From Microbacterium arborescens (GTDB taxonomy: Bacteria; Actinomycetota; Actinomycetes; Actinomycetales; Microbacteriaceae), in assembly GCF_030369635.1 (NCBI RefSeq), contig NZ_CP128474.1, positions 2,418,001 through 2,482,000 of the forward strand: DNA of 64,000 bases, read 5' to 3'. How positions within the stretch are numbered: position 1 is the stretch's first letter; each line of letters starts with the position of its first letter. Below the pieces are notes generated by a model. It was not told where the DNA came from. It did no database searches and was given only the letters and a program-made list of their open reading frames with translations. Made by a program: the position numbers and the translations under genes. Shown here in pieces: positions 34,520 through 45,073 of the stretch.

Positions 34520-35294
34520 GCCTCGAGGTCACCAGCCTGTCGATCGTGCTCGACGGCCGCCGCGTGGTCGACGATGTGTCATTCACCGTCGCCGACGGCG
34601 CCCGGGTCGGGCTCATCGGCGAGTCGGGCTCGGGCAAGTCCCTGACCGCCCTCGCGGTCCTCGGGCTGCTGCCCGACGGCGCCGAGGTCGACGGCAGCAT
34701 CCGCTGGAACGGGCGGGAGCTGATCGGGCTGCCGGACCGCGAGCTCGCCGCGGTGCGCGGCGCAGAGATCGGCATCGTCTTCCAGGAGCCGCAGACCGCC
34801 CTCAATCCCCTGAGGACCGTGGGGCGGCAGATCGCGGAGCCGCTGCGCATCCACCGCCGCGCCGGCCGCCGTGAGGCCCTCGCACGGGCTCAGGCAGACG
34901 TTGATCGGGTGAGGCTCCCCGAGGGCGCACTGCGCCGCTACCCGCATCAGCTCTCCGGAGGTCAGCGCCAGCGGGTCGCGATCGCCATGGCGCTCGCCGC
35001 CCGCCCGCAGCTTCTCATCGCCGACGAGCCGACGACGGCGCTCGACGTGACGATCCAGGCCGAGATCCTGTCACTCCTGGGAGAACTGGTCGAGAACGAC
35101 GGGATGTCGTTGCTGTTCATCACGCACGACCTGGCGGTGCTGTCGCAGGTCGCGACGGGGGCCGTCGTGCTCGAACGCGGGCGCGTCGTCGAGACGGGCA
35201 CGGTCGCCGATCTGCTCACCGCTCCGCAGTCGGAGGTCACCCGCGGCCTGCTGCGCGACGCCACGGCCACGGTGTGGCGTCCGGAGGGAGACGC

Positions 35295-35298
<4 letters not shown>
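34516..35298 (+). CDS. ABC transporter ATP-binding protein, DppD/OppD type
   Basis: 260 residues (ATGA overlap). Walker A GESGSGKS (about 35-42), signature LSGGQRQRVAIAMAL, Walker B LLIADEPTTALD and the H-loop ITHDLAV are complete. It is shorter at the C-terminus than many DppD proteins, without an obvious Cys-rich extension. Confidence 0.92.
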
Positions 35299-36104
<806 letters not shown>

Positions 36105-36157
36105 GGATCCGCGCTCGCGCCGTGACCGATGTCGGCGGCCGCCGCTACCGTAAGGCC

Positions 36158-37210
36158 ATGCGCGCGATCATTCCCCCCTATCTCCTCGCCCGCGTCGCCT
36201 CAGCCCGCGAGCCGCACCTCGCGCGTGCAGCGGTCGCCGCACGGACGACCCTCGCGGCACGCCCGTCGGACCTCGCCGGACGGTCGCAACTGCGGCTCTC
36301 CGTCGAGCCGGGCGGCACCCTCGTCGCCGAACGCATCGCGGTGGTCGAGCGTGCCGTGTCCGACGCGCAGAACCGCGAGGAGCTCCCGGGAATCCTCGTC
36401 CGCCGCGAAGACGATCCCCCCACCGGCGACCGCGGGGCCGACGAGGCCTTCGACGGACTCGGTGCCACCTTCACCTTCTTCCGCGACGCGTTCGGCCGTG
36501 ATTCGATCGACGGGCGCGGCGGCGTGCTCGCGGCCACCGTCCACTACGGCGAGGCCTACGACAACGCGTTCTGGAACGGCGAGCGCATGGTCTTCGGCGA
36601 CGGAGACGGAGAGGTGTTCACCGGGTTCACCGGATCACTGACCGTCATCGCCCATGAGCTGGCTCACGGCGTCACCGAGTTCTCGGGAGGGCTCACTTAT
36701 GCGGGGCAATCGGGCGCCCTCAACGAGTCGCTGTCCGATGTGTTCGGCGCACTCACCGAACAGCACCTGCTCGGACAGAATGCCGAGCAGGCGTCGTGGC
36801 TGATCGGCGCGGGGATCTTCACGGATGCCGTCCAGGGTCGCGCCCTCCGGTCACTGGCCGCACCGGGGTCGGCCTACGACGACGACGTGCTCGGACGCGA
36901 CCCGCAGCCGGGCCACATGCGCGACTACGTCGACACGACGAACGACAACGGGGGTGTCCACATCAACTCGGGGATCCCCAACCGGGCGTTCCACCTCGTG
37001 GCGACCCGGCTCGGCGGATATGCCTGGGAGCGAGCAGGTCTCATCTGGTACCGCACGCTGACGTCGCGCACCCTCTCCCCCGAGGCCGACTTCGTCACGT
37101 TCGCGCGCGCCACCGTCGACACCGCCACCGACGAGTACGGTGAGGGATCGGAGGAGGTCGCCGCGGTTCGTGCCGGATGGCGCGGCGTCGGCGTGTGGGA
37201 GGATGCCTGA
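36158..37210 (+). CDS. Protealysin-like M4 metalloprotease
   Basis: 350 residues from ATG 36158. The M4 zinc site is complete: HELAH (His166 to His170) and ALNESLSD (Glu190), with DNGGVHINSGIPNRAF later. There is no signal peptide and the propeptide is short, with PPYLL near the N-terminus, the mark of protealysin-like proteases. The next gene, overlapping by eight bases, encodes an emfourin-type inhibitor, as in protealysin operons. It is probably made as an inactive precursor in the cytoplasm. Confidence 0.88.
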   Translation: MRAIIPPYLLARVASAREPHLARAAVAARTTLAARPSDLAGRSQLRLSVEPGGTLVAERIAVVERAVSDAQNREELPGILVRREDDPPTGDRGADEAFDGLGATFTFFRDAFGRDSIDGRGGVLAATVHYGEAYDNAFWNGERMVFGDGDGEVFTGFTGSLTVIAHELAHGVTEFSGGLTYAGQSGALNESLSDVFGALTEQHLLGQNAEQASWLIGAGIFTDAVQGRALRSLAAPGSAYDDDVLGRDPQPGHMRDYVDTTNDNGGVHINSGIPNRAFHLVATRLGGYAWERAGLIWYRTLTSRTLSPEADFVTFARATVDTATDEYGEGSEEVAAVRAGWRGVGVWEDA

Positions 37211-37547
37211 CACCGAAGGCGGCACATCGAGTCCGCTGCGCATCGTGGTCGAACGCAGCGGCGGGTTCGCGGGGCTGACACGGACCTGGCGGGTCGAGCC
37301 GAGCGACGCGGAACGCGGTCTGTGGCTCGAGCTGGTCCGGCGCTGCCCCTGGGACGAGCCGGCACCGTCCGCGTCAGCTCCGGGAGCCGACCGATTCCGC
37401 TGGCACATCGTCGTCTCCGACAGCGAGGCCACGCACCAGGCGGACCTCGCCGACGACCTCACGTCGCCGTGGCGGTCGCTGGTCGACGCGGTACGGTCGG
37501 GGCAACCGCCCGAGCCCGAAGACCGTCAATCCCCCGGCCCCTCGTGA
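37203..37547 (+). CDS. Emfourin-like inhibitor of M4 proteases
   Basis: 114 residues from ATG 37203, overlapping the protease gene. The part LRIVVERSGGFAGLTRTWRV and the later FRWHIVVSD with a helical LADDL match the small emfourin (M4in) family, which binds protealysin-like enzymes. Genetic coupling to the protease supports this. An acidic, Pro-rich tail is unassigned. Confidence 0.8.
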   Translation: MPDTEGGTSSPLRIVVERSGGFAGLTRTWRVEPSDAERGLWLELVRRCPWDEPAPSASAPGADRFRWHIVVSDSEATHQADLADDLTSPWRSLVDAVRSGQPPEPEDRQSPGPS

Positions 37548-37551
37548 CCGC

Positions 37552-38178
37552 TCAGCCGGACTTCGGGGCGAAGAGCCCGCGGAGACCCTTCCTCGGCTGT
37601 TCGAGAGACTTCTGCAGGTAGATCGTGCCGAGCCACCGGCCGAACTTGTGACCCACGCGCCCCATCCGGCCGACCTCGACGAACCCGAACCGCTCGTGCA
37701 GGGCGACGGAGGCTTCGGCGCCCTTGTCGCTCACGACGGCGACGATCTCGCGCAGACCCAGCTCACGGCACGCTTCGATGAGGGCTTCGAGCAGCGCACG
37801 CCCCAGCCCCTTGCCGGTCGCGGCTTGGCCGAGATAGATCGAGGTCTCGGCGGTGTACCGGAACCCGGTCTTCCCATTCCACGGCGACGCGAGGGCGTAC
37901 CCCAGGATCTGCCCGGTCGGCGACACCGCGACGAGGAACGGCAGCGTGAGCTTCGTCAGGTAGTCGTACTTCTGGCGCCATTGCGCCAGCGACCATCGCT
38001 TCTCATCGAAGGTCACGACCGAGTTGGTCACGTAGTAGTTGTAGATCTCGCGGATATCGGGAAGATCATCGGGCCGCACCGGACGGATCTCGTACGAGAA
38101 AGGCCGTTCCGGTTCAGCCGGGCGACGCAGGTGCCGCGGAAGGCGGCGGCGATCGCGATTGGAGTCCTCCTCGAGCAT
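37552..38178 (-). CDS. GNAT-family N-acetyltransferase, phosphinothricin-acetyltransferase-like
   Basis: 208 residues. After a 25-residue Arg-rich leader the GNAT fold starts at YEIRPVRPDDLPDIREIYNY. ETSIYLGQAATGKGLGRALL carries the acetyl-CoA loop, and LHERFGFVEVGRMGRVGHKF the end of the fold, as in the Pat/YncA (L-amino acid or phosphinothricin) group. The start has no clear ribosome binding site. It is four bases from the convergent emfourin gene. Confidence 0.85.
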   Translation of the reverse strand: MLEEDSNRDRRRLPRHLRRPAEPERPFSYEIRPVRPDDLPDIREIYNYYVTNSVVTFDEKRWSLAQWRQKYDYLTKLTLPFLVAVSPTGQILGYALASPWNGKTGFRYTAETSIYLGQAATGKGLGRALLEALIEACRELGLREIVAVVSDKGAEASVALHERFGFVEVGRMGRVGHKFGRWLGTIYLQKSLEQPRKGLRGLFAPKSG

Positions 38179-38225
38179 GCAGCAACTCTACGGGCCGCAC
38201 GTTTCACGCCGATGACGACGGCGGA

Positions 38226-38924
38226 TCAGGCCTCCGGGATGCGCCAGTCGATCGGTGCACCGCCGCGCTCCACGAGCAACTCGTTCGCGCGTGAGAACGG
38301 TCGCGAGCCGAAGAAGCCGCGGCTCGCGGAGAGCGGTGAGGGATGAGGCGATGCGACGATCGCGGTGTCGCCGAGGAGCGGACGCAGAGTCGCGGCATCC
38401 TTCCCCCACAGAATCGCGACGAGCGGCTGCTCGCGGGCCGCGAGAGCGCGGATCGCGTGCTCGGTGACGCGTTCCCACCCCCAGCCGCGGTGCGAAGCGG
38501 GCGCGCCGGGTGCGACGGTCAGCACCCGGTTCAGCAGGAGAACGCCCTGGTCGCTCCACGCAGACAGTTCGCCGTGCGACGCGGGCGGGATGCCGAGGTC
38601 GGATTCGAGTTCTCGGTAGATGTTGCCGAGGCTGCGCGGCAGCGGACGCACATGCGCGTCGACCGCGAATGAGAGACCGATCGGATGCCCGGGAGTCGGA
38701 TAAGGATCCTGGCCGACGATCAGGACGCGGACGTCAGCCATCGGCCGGCGGAAGGCGCGCAGCACGTGGTCGCCCGCCGGCAGGTAGCCGCGACCCGAGG
38801 CGGTCTCCGCGCGTAACCGGTCGCCCAGCGCAGCGATGTCGCCGGCGACCGGCTGCAGCGCCTCAGCCCAGTCGCGAGCCATCGAGCCGTCGGCGGCCAG
38901 GTCGGTGAGGGAGCGAGGCGTCAC
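38226..38924 (-). CDS. ung: Uracil-DNA glycosylase
   Basis: 232 residues from GTG 38924, chosen by family length; the frame is open far upstream as a shadow of the opposite gene. The catalytic motif [20 protein letters not shown] and the late [19 protein letters not shown] are diagnostic of family 1. It removes uracil from DNA. The start lies close to the divergent MFS gene. Confidence 0.93.
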   Translation of the reverse strand: MTPRSLTDLAADGSMARDWAEALQPVAGDIAALGDRLRAETASGRGYLPAGDHVLRAFRRPMADVRVLIVGQDPYPTPGHPIGLSFAVDAHVRPLPRSLGNIYRELESDLGIPPASHGELSAWSDQGVLLLNRVLTVAPGAPASHRGWGWERVTEHAIRALAAREQPLVAILWGKDAATLRPLLGDTAIVASPHPSPLSASRGFFGSRPFSRANELLVERGGAPIDWRIPEA

Positions 38925-38963
38925 TATCCCAGGGTAGGCCGGGGGCGGCGGTATGCTCGCCCC

Positions 38964-40460
38964 GTGTCGACGACGCTGCGAACCTCCGCCCTGGGCGTCA
39001 CCGCGGGCCTGATCGGGTGGTTCATCCTGGTCGAGATCGTCAGCGGCATCCTGCAGGGCTACTACGTCCCGCTCTTCAGCGATATCGTCACCGAGCTCGG
39101 GATCCACGACTCCGACGTCAACTGGTTCGAAGCCGCCCAGCTGCTGCTGTCGGCCCTCGTCGTCCCGGTGCTCGCCAAGCTCGGCGACATGTACGGGCAC
39201 AAGCGGATCCTGCTGATCGCCGCGGTCCTGACGGCCGGCGCGACCTGGTGGCTGGCGTTCGCGGCATCCTTCTGGACCTTCCTCATCGCCTGGGCTCTGC
39301 AGGGGTTCTACGTCGTGTGGCTCCCCCTCGAGATCGCGCTCATCTTCGAGCGCGGCAGACAGCAGAGCCGCGGCGTATCGCTCACCCGCCGGGCCGCGGG
39401 GCTTCTCGTGGTCGGGCTGCAGGCAGGCGCCATCGTGGGCGCGCTGGCTGCCGGACGGATCTACGCGGCGACGGCCGGTGACATGACGCTCACCCTCATC
39501 GTTCCCGCCGTGGCCGTGACCCTCGTCGCCGTCGTCATCTGGCTCTGGGTGCCGGAGTCGACGCCGGAACCGGGCAGGCGTCGTCTGGACTCGCGCGGGT
39601 TCGTCCTCCTCGCCTTCGCGCTCCTGCTCGTCACCAGTGCGCTGACCTTCCTCCGTCTGAACGGTCCCGGGGCGCTGTGGGTGTGGGCGCTCCTGCTGGC
39701 GGGGATCGTGGGCTTCGTGCTCTTCGGGCGCTTCGAACTGCGTCAGCCTGACCCCGCGGTCGACGTCAGGATGCTCGCACGACCCGAGATGTGGCCGGTG
39801 CAAGCGACCGCGTTCCTCGTCGGTATCAGCCTTCTCGGGGCGCAGGGGCCGCTGTCGACCTACGCCGGCACCGATCCGTCGCTCGGCTACGGCCTCGGGC
39901 TCGACGCGACCGACCGGTCGAACGTCATCGGTGTCTACCTCGTGTCACTCATCGTGGGTGCCGTCCTGTTCGCGGTGACGTCGCGGCGGGCGAGCCCGCG
40001 GATCGTGCTCATCGTCGCGGCCCTGCTCGTCGGTGTCGGCTACGCCCTCTTCCTGCCGTTCCACCGCGAGCTCTGGCAGGTGCTGCTGAACCTCGGTGTC
40101 GCAGGTCTCGGCTGCGGCGCGCTGGTCGGTGCCATGCCTGCCGCGGCTGCCGCCGCCGCTCCACGCGGGCAGACCGGTGTGGGTTCGGCCATGACCAACA
40201 CGACCAAGACCATCGGCGGGACGTTGTCGTCGGCGGTCTTCGGCGTCGTGCTCGCCGCCGGGGCAGGCGTCGTCGCGAGCGAGACCGCAGCGTCGCTCGG
40301 CGGCTATCTCACGGTGTGGGCCATCTGCGCCGCCGGCGGCTTCGTCGCAGCCGTTCTGTTGTTCATGGTGCCGAGAGTCGCGTTCGCCGATGCCGACGAG
40401 TCGCCGGCTGCGCCATCGGCGGACGAGTCGGACGAGGCGGTGGCTCAGCCGCGAGGATGA
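38964..40460 (+). CDS. MFS transporter
   Basis: 498 residues from GTG with 12-14 membrane segments. The motif A-like [15 protein letters not shown] follows segment 2. The C-terminus is acidic ([17 protein letters not shown]). It is a DHA2-like exporter by length and pattern. Substrate is unknown. Divergent from ung. Confidence 0.85.
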   Translation: MSTTLRTSALGVTAGLIGWFILVEIVSGILQGYYVPLFSDIVTELGIHDSDVNWFEAAQLLLSALVVPVLAKLGDMYGHKRILLIAAVLTAGATWWLAFAASFWTFLIAWALQGFYVVWLPLEIALIFERGRQQSRGVSLTRRAAGLLVVGLQAGAIVGALAAGRIYAATAGDMTLTLIVPAVAVTLVAVVIWLWVPESTPEPGRRRLDSRGFVLLAFALLLVTSALTFLRLNGPGALWVWALLLAGIVGFVLFGRFELRQPDPAVDVRMLARPEMWPVQATAFLVGISLLGAQGPLSTYAGTDPSLGYGLGLDATDRSNVIGVYLVSLIVGAVLFAVTSRRASPRIVLIVAALLVGVGYALFLPFHRELWQVLLNLGVAGLGCGALVGAMPAAAAAAAPRGQTGVGSAMTNTTKTIGGTLSSAVFGVVLAAGAGVVASETAASLGGYLTVWAICAAGGFVAAVLLFMVPRVAFADADESPAAPSADESDEAVAQPRG

Positions 40461-40500
40461 GCCGGTCCGCGCGCCACGCGCCGCGACATGTGTCAGGACA

Positions 40501-41286
40501 TCACGCCTCGGCCGATCGCGGACGCAGGGGTCCCCGCGCGAGCAGGTGCTGTGCGGACTGCGCGACGGGACGCATCGTCACGAGGTCGAGGTTGACGTGC
40601 CCGGGGGCGTTCAGCGCGTAGGCGATGACATCGGCCACATCGGCGGCGACGAGCGGCTGCTCGACGCCCTCGTACAGGCGGTCGGCCGCCTCGTGATCGC
40701 CGCCGAGACGATTCAGCGTGAACTCCTCGGTACGCACCATGCCGGGGGCGATCTCGACCACGCGGATGGGCTCGCCGTTCAGCTCCAGTCGGAGCGCGTG
40801 GACGAGCATCGACTCTCCCGCCTTCGCGGCGTTGTAACCGGCACCGCCGGGGTACGCGGTCTGGGCTGCGGTCGAGGTGACGTAGACGGTGTCGGCGTGA
40901 CCGCCGCCGGCTGCCACCCCTCGCCGCAGCAGAGGAAGGAGCGCAGCCGTCAGCCGTTGCGCCGACAGGACGTTCGCCTCGAACATCCACTGCCAGTCCT
41001 CGGGCGCGCCGTCTTCGACGCGGTCGGTGCCGCGGGCTCCACCGGCGACGTGGACGAGGGCGTGGAGGTCACCCGAGGCTGCGAGGTGCTCGGTGAGCGC
41101 CGCGACATCCGCCTCGCTCGTCAGATCGGCGGCGAACGATGCTGAGCCGACCTCGGCATCGAGCGCCTCGAGGCGGTCGGCTCGGCGCGCGACCCCCACC
41201 ACATCCCAACCGGAGGTGCGCAGCGCGCGGACGACCGCCTCGCCGATTCCCGAGCTGGCACCGGTGACCACTGCACGTCGCGTCAT
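40501..41286 (-). CDS. Short-chain dehydrogenase/reductase
   Basis: 261 residues. VVTGASSGIGEAVVRAL (TGxxxGIG cofactor loop), the catalytic Ser in VYVTSTAAQ and YNAAKAG (YxxxK) are present. The acidic or basic residue after strand 2 (GVARRADRLEA) suggests NADP(H). The substrate is unknown. A divergent gap of 120 bases separates it from metY. Confidence 0.88.
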   Translation of the reverse strand: MTRRAVVTGASSGIGEAVVRALRTSGWDVVGVARRADRLEALDAEVGSASFAADLTSEADVAALTEHLAASGDLHALVHVAGGARGTDRVEDGAPEDWQWMFEANVLSAQRLTAALLPLLRRGVAAGGGHADTVYVTSTAAQTAYPGGAGYNAAKAGESMLVHALRLELNGEPIRVVEIAPGMVRTEEFTLNRLGGDHEAADRLYEGVEQPLVAADVADVIAYALNAPGHVNLDLVTMRPVAQSAQHLLARGPLRPRSAEA

Positions 41287-41328
41287 CCCTCCACCGTAGC
41301 CGCCAGATTACGCAGCGTGTCCCGTGCG

Positions 41329-41357
41329 TTGTCGGGCACAGCCGGTGCCCGTACGCT
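41329..41357 (+). promoter_or_regulatory. Possible promoter of metY
   Basis: TTGTCG and TACGCT are spaced by 17 bases, about 50 bases before the metY start. No S-adenosylmethionine riboswitch pattern was recognised in the leader. Confidence 0.35.
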
Positions 41358-41406
41358 CGACCCAGGCCGGCGACCGTCGCCGCTTTCCGACCCGATGGAG
41401 CCACGC

Positions 41407-42729
41407 ATGTCCGCACCCGAGAACTGGCGCTTCGAGACGAAGCAGATCCACACCGGGGCCGCGCCCGACCCGGTCACGAAGGCACGCGCGACGCCGATCT
41501 ACCAGACGACCTCGTACGTCTTCGACAACTCCGACCACGCCGCGAACCTCTTCTCTCTGGCCGAGTTCGGCAACATCTACACGCGCATCCAGAACCCCAC
41601 GCAGGATGTCGTCGAGCAGCGCCTCGCCGCGCTCGAGGGCGGCACCGCCGCACTCCTGGTCGCATCGGGTCAGGCGGCCGAGACCTTCGCGATCCTCAAC
41701 ATCGCCGAGGCGGGAGATCACTTCGTCGCCTCGAGCTCGATCTACGGCGGCACCTACAACCTGTTCAAGTACACGCTCGCCAAGCTCGGCATCGAGGTCA
41801 CGTTCGTCGAGAACCAGGACGACCTCGACGAGTGGCGCCGCGCGGTACGGCCCAACACGAAGCTCTTCTTCGCCGAGACGATCGGCAACCCGCAGATCAA
41901 CGTCCTCGACATCCGCGGTGTCTCCGACGTCGCCCACGAGGCCGGCGTACCGCTCATCGTCGACAACACGATCGCGACCCCGTACCTCATCCGCCCCTTC
42001 GAGCACGGAGCCGACATCGTGGTCCACTCCGCGACGAAGTTCCTCGGCGGCCACGGCACGGTCATCGGCGGCGTCATCGTCGACGGCGGCAGCTTCCCCT
42101 GGTCCGAGCACTCCGAGCGCTTCCCGGGACTGACGACGCCCGACCCCTCGTATCACGGCGCCGTCTACACGCAGGCTGTCGGCGACGGCCTCGCCTATGT
42201 CATCAAGGCCCGCGTGCAGCTGCTGCGCGACCTCGGCGCCGCGATCTCGCCGCAGAGCGCCTGGCTGCTCATTCAGGGCATCGAGACGCTCTCGCTGCGC
42301 ATCGAGCGTCACGTGCAGAACGCGCAGGAGATCGCCGAATGGCTCGAGAACCACGATGACATCGCGTCGGTGAACTACTCCGGTCTGCCGACCTCGCCGT
42401 GGTACGCCGCAGCCAACCGCTACGCGCCCAAGGGCGTCGGCGCCGTGCTGTCTTTCGAGCTGAAGGGCGGCGTGGCCGCCGGCCGCGCGTTCGTCGACTC
42501 GCTGCAGCTGTTCAGCCACCTGGCGAACATCGGCGACGTGCGTTCGCTGGTCATCCACCCCGCGTCGACGACCCACTCGCAGCTCACCCCGGAGCAGCAG
42601 CTCACGACGGGTGTCACCCCCGGGCTCGTCCGTCTGTCCGTCGGTCTCGAGAACATCGACGACCTCAAGGCCGACCTCGAGCAGGCCCTCGCGGCCGCGC
42701 GCGACGTCGTCGAGGCAGCGCGCGCCTGA
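41407..42729 (+). CDS. metY: O-acetylhomoserine aminocarboxypropyltransferase (O-acetylhomoserine sulfhydrylase)
   Basis: 440 residues from ATG 41407 with GGAG six bases upstream. PLP-dependent Cys/Met metabolism fold: IYTRIQNPTQDVVEQRLA, the pyridoxal Lys in VVHSATKFLGGHG and the late SHLANIGDVRSLVIHPASTT typical of MetY. It makes homocysteine from O-acetylhomoserine and sulfide. Its substrate is supplied by MetX, encoded 2.3 kb downstream on the same strand. Confidence 0.93.
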   Translation: MSAPENWRFETKQIHTGAAPDPVTKARATPIYQTTSYVFDNSDHAANLFSLAEFGNIYTRIQNPTQDVVEQRLAALEGGTAALLVASGQAAETFAILNIAEAGDHFVASSSIYGGTYNLFKYTLAKLGIEVTFVENQDDLDEWRRAVRPNTKLFFAETIGNPQINVLDIRGVSDVAHEAGVPLIVDNTIATPYLIRPFEHGADIVVHSATKFLGGHGTVIGGVIVDGGSFPWSEHSERFPGLTTPDPSYHGAVYTQAVGDGLAYVIKARVQLLRDLGAAISPQSAWLLIQGIETLSLRIERHVQNAQEIAEWLENHDDIASVNYSGLPTSPWYAAANRYAPKGVGAVLSFELKGGVAAGRAFVDSLQLFSHLANIGDVRSLVIHPASTTHSQLTPEQQLTTGVTPGLVRLSVGLENIDDLKADLEQALAAARDVVEAARA

Positions 42730-42749
42730 TCGTTCCTCCTCAGAACGAC

Positions 42750-42792
42750 CGGATGCCCCGGCCCACCGTCATGGGTGGGGCCGGGGCATCCG
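42750..42792 (+). terminator. Bidirectional terminator
   Basis: A GC-rich hairpin with CGGATGCCCCGGCCC and its complement (one bulge) lies between metY and the convergent terC gene. Confidence 0.8.
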
Positions 42793-42807
42793 TCGTCTGC
42801 GGCGTCG

Positions 42808-43839
42808 TCAGTCGGCGTCGGACGCCGTCGTGATCTGCTCGCCCTGAACCTGCTCGCGGTCGTTCTTCGCCTTGTCGCCGCGGGTCTTGCGCAGACTGGC
42901 GATGGTGGCGACGGCGACGGTGGCCGCGATGAACAGCAGCGAGAACCAGATGGGGATCTCGGGGACCCACAACAGGGGCTCGCCGCCGTTGATGAAGGGC
43001 AGCTCGTTGACGTGGAGCGCGTGGAAGACGAGCTTCACACCGATGAAGGCCAGGATGACGGCCAGGCCCTGCGCGAGGTAGACCAGACGTTCGAGCAGGC
43101 CGCCGATGAGGAAGAACAGCTGACGCAGACCCATCAGAGCGAAGGCGTTCGCCGTGAACACGATGTAAGCCTCGTTGGTCAGGCCGTAGATGGCGGGGAT
43201 CGAGTCGACCGCGAAGACCAGGTCGATGAAGCCGATCGCGATGATGACCAGGAGCATCGGCGTGACGAAGCGCTTGCCGTCCTTGCGGACGGTCAGCTTG
43301 TCGCCGTTGTACTCGTCGGTCACGGGGAGGTGACGACGGACGAAGCGCATGAACTTGCCGTTCGCCGGGTCGGAGTCGCCGTGGGAGAACGCCTGACGGT
43401 ACGCGAGGAAGAGCAGCAGCGCGCCGAAGATGTAAAAGATCCACGAGAAGTTGTCGATGAGGGCCGCACCGATGGCGATGAACGCGCCGCGCATGATGAG
43501 CGCGATCACGATGCCGATCATCAGCACCTTCTGCTGGTACTTCTTGGGAACGGCGAAGCCGGTCATGATGATGAGGAAGACGAAGAGGTTGTCGATCGAC
43601 AGCGCCTTCTCGGTCAGGTAGCCCGCGAAGTACTCGCCCGCGAACACCCAGCCCCAGCCCGGCACGAACCCGATGACCACGCCGAAGATGAGGGCGAGGC
43701 CGATGTAGAACGCCGACCAGCGCGCCGATTCGGCGATCGTCGGCTCGTGCGGAGTGCGCACGTGCGCGAAGAACTCGTACACGAAGAAGGCGATGGTCAC
43801 CGCGATGGTGATGATCCATACGAGCGGAGTGATGTCCAC
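42808..43839 (-). CDS. TerC-family membrane protein, probable manganese exporter
   Basis: 343 residues with about nine membrane segments. GEYFAGYLTEKALSIDNLFV and IDLVFAVDSIPAIYGLT carry the acidic metal-site motifs of TerC/Alx proteins. The C-terminus is charged. A manganese riboswitch in the leader supports a role in manganese efflux, as known for Alx and related proteins. Confidence 0.92.
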   Translation of the reverse strand: MDITPLVWIITIAVTIAFFVYEFFAHVRTPHEPTIAESARWSAFYIGLALIFGVVIGFVPGWGWVFAGEYFAGYLTEKALSIDNLFVFLIIMTGFAVPKKYQQKVLMIGIVIALIMRGAFIAIGAALIDNFSWIFYIFGALLLFLAYRQAFSHGDSDPANGKFMRFVRRHLPVTDEYNGDKLTVRKDGKRFVTPMLLVIIAIGFIDLVFAVDSIPAIYGLTNEAYIVFTANAFALMGLRQLFFLIGGLLERLVYLAQGLAVILAFIGVKLVFHALHVNELPFINGGEPLLWVPEIPIWFSLLFIAATVAVATIASLRKTRGDKAKNDREQVQGEQITTASDAD

Positions 43840-43863
43840 GAAGGCTCCAAGGGGTCGACAGTA

Positions 43864-43972
43864 GCGAACGGCCAGGTCTCCTTCATCCCCGGAGGGACCG
43901 GCGTCCCGGGATCCGACGTCGGATCCGTAATGACGAGAGCGCCGCAGGTGGAAGTACTCCCCTTGCTTCGCG
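43864..43972 (-). promoter_or_regulatory. yybP-ykoY manganese riboswitch
   Basis: The minus-strand leader of terC has AAGGGGAGUA at its 5' side, CGUCAUUACG in the middle and GGAGACCUGGCC at the 3' side, matching the conserved blocks of the yybP-ykoY class (usual 3' form UGAGACCU). GCGAA before the first block pairs with UUCGC after the last, closing the basal stem. It lies 24 bases before the start of terC, a gene this class often controls. Confidence 0.8.
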
Positions 43973-44019
43973 GTATCTTACGCGACGATGGTGACGCTCA
44001 GCGCATCTACGCTGAAGCG

Positions 44020-45036
44020 ATGGACGCAGGGACCTCTCGTCGCTACCATGCCTTCGCCGACTGGGCCCGGGGCAGCTCGCCCACCTATGCCGAATGGGCC
44101 GAGGGGATCGCCGGCGACGACGAGCTGACCGAGCGGATCTCGCGACTCGGCGAACGTCGTGGCCAGCCGAACCTCGTCTTCGCCGCGGCGCGCTGGGCCG
44201 GGTGCGGGCTCGAACCGTTCGCCGTCTGGCGAGACAGGCTGCTCGCGGAGTGGGATCGCGTGGCGGCCATCACCGCGGAGCGCCGTACGCAGACGAACGA
44301 GGTCGGTCGCTGCGCCACGCTCCTACCGCCCCTCTCGCACATCGAGGGTCCGATCGCCCTGCTCGAGACCGGCACCGCCGCAGGCCTCTGCCTCTACCCC
44401 GACCGGTACGCGTACGAGTACTCGTCAGCCGAGGAAGGTCCGCTTCGGACGATCGTCCCCGAGCGACCGGATGCCGCCGCGCTCCCCATGCTGCGCTGCC
44501 GCGTCGACGACCCCGGTGCCATCCCCGAGACCATCCCCGACATCGTCTGGCGGGCCGGCATCGACCTCGCCCCGATCGACGTGGGCGATGCCGACGCCGT
44601 CGCCTGGCTCGAGACCCTCATCTGGCCGGGTCCCGTGCACGACGAACGCATCGAGCGCCTCCGCGCCGCTGTCGACGTGGCTCGGTCCGACCCGCCGCGC
44701 ATCGTCCCCGGCGACATCCTCGACCGCCTCCCCGAGGTCGCCGCTGAGAGCCCTCCCGACGCGACGCTCGTGGTGTTCCACAGCGCTGTGCTCCTGTACC
44801 TCGACGCTGCCGAGCGTCGCCGCTTCGCCGACCTCGTGAGCACTCTCGGGGCGAGGGTGAACCGCCGGGTCGTCTGGATCTCGAACGAGACCGCCGGCAC
44901 CCTGCCGGAGATCGACGGGCGGATGCCGCAGGGCGTCGACGCCACGGGGAGTTTCATCCAGACCGTCGACGGGATGCCGGTCGCGCTCGCGGGCCAGCAC
45001 GGCGCGACCTACGAGGTATCAGCGCTCCGGTCGTGA
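44020..45036 (+). CDS. DUF2332 family protein
   Basis: 338 residues from ATG 44020. The frame is open upstream, but that part is antisense to the riboswitch and the family begins at about RRYHAFADWARGSSPTYAEW. Later parts include RCATLLPPL, GTAAGLCLYPDRYAYEYSS and TLVVFHSAVLLYLD. Function unknown. Confidence 0.8.
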   Translation: MDAGTSRRYHAFADWARGSSPTYAEWAEGIAGDDELTERISRLGERRGQPNLVFAAARWAGCGLEPFAVWRDRLLAEWDRVAAITAERRTQTNEVGRCATLLPPLSHIEGPIALLETGTAAGLCLYPDRYAYEYSSAEEGPLRTIVPERPDAAALPMLRCRVDDPGAIPETIPDIVWRAGIDLAPIDVGDADAVAWLETLIWPGPVHDERIERLRAAVDVARSDPPRIVPGDILDRLPEVAAESPPDATLVVFHSAVLLYLDAAERRRFADLVSTLGARVNRRVVWISNETAGTLPEIDGRMPQGVDATGSFIQTVDGMPVALAGQHGATYEVSALRS

Positions 45037-45073
45037 CGTAACACGCGAGCAGCGCGCGCCCTCACCCGGGAGA

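Noticed and set aside
38925..39803. Upstream extension of the ung frame
   Set aside because: It lies opposite the MFS gene and is rich in charged low-complexity sequence; family length favours GTG 38924.
41287..41406. S-adenosylmethionine riboswitch before metY
   Set aside because: None of the conserved blocks of known SAM riboswitch classes could be recognised in the 120-base leader.
42775..44019. Upstream extension of the DUF2332 frame
   Set aside because: It is antisense to terC and its riboswitch; the family begins near ATG 44020.
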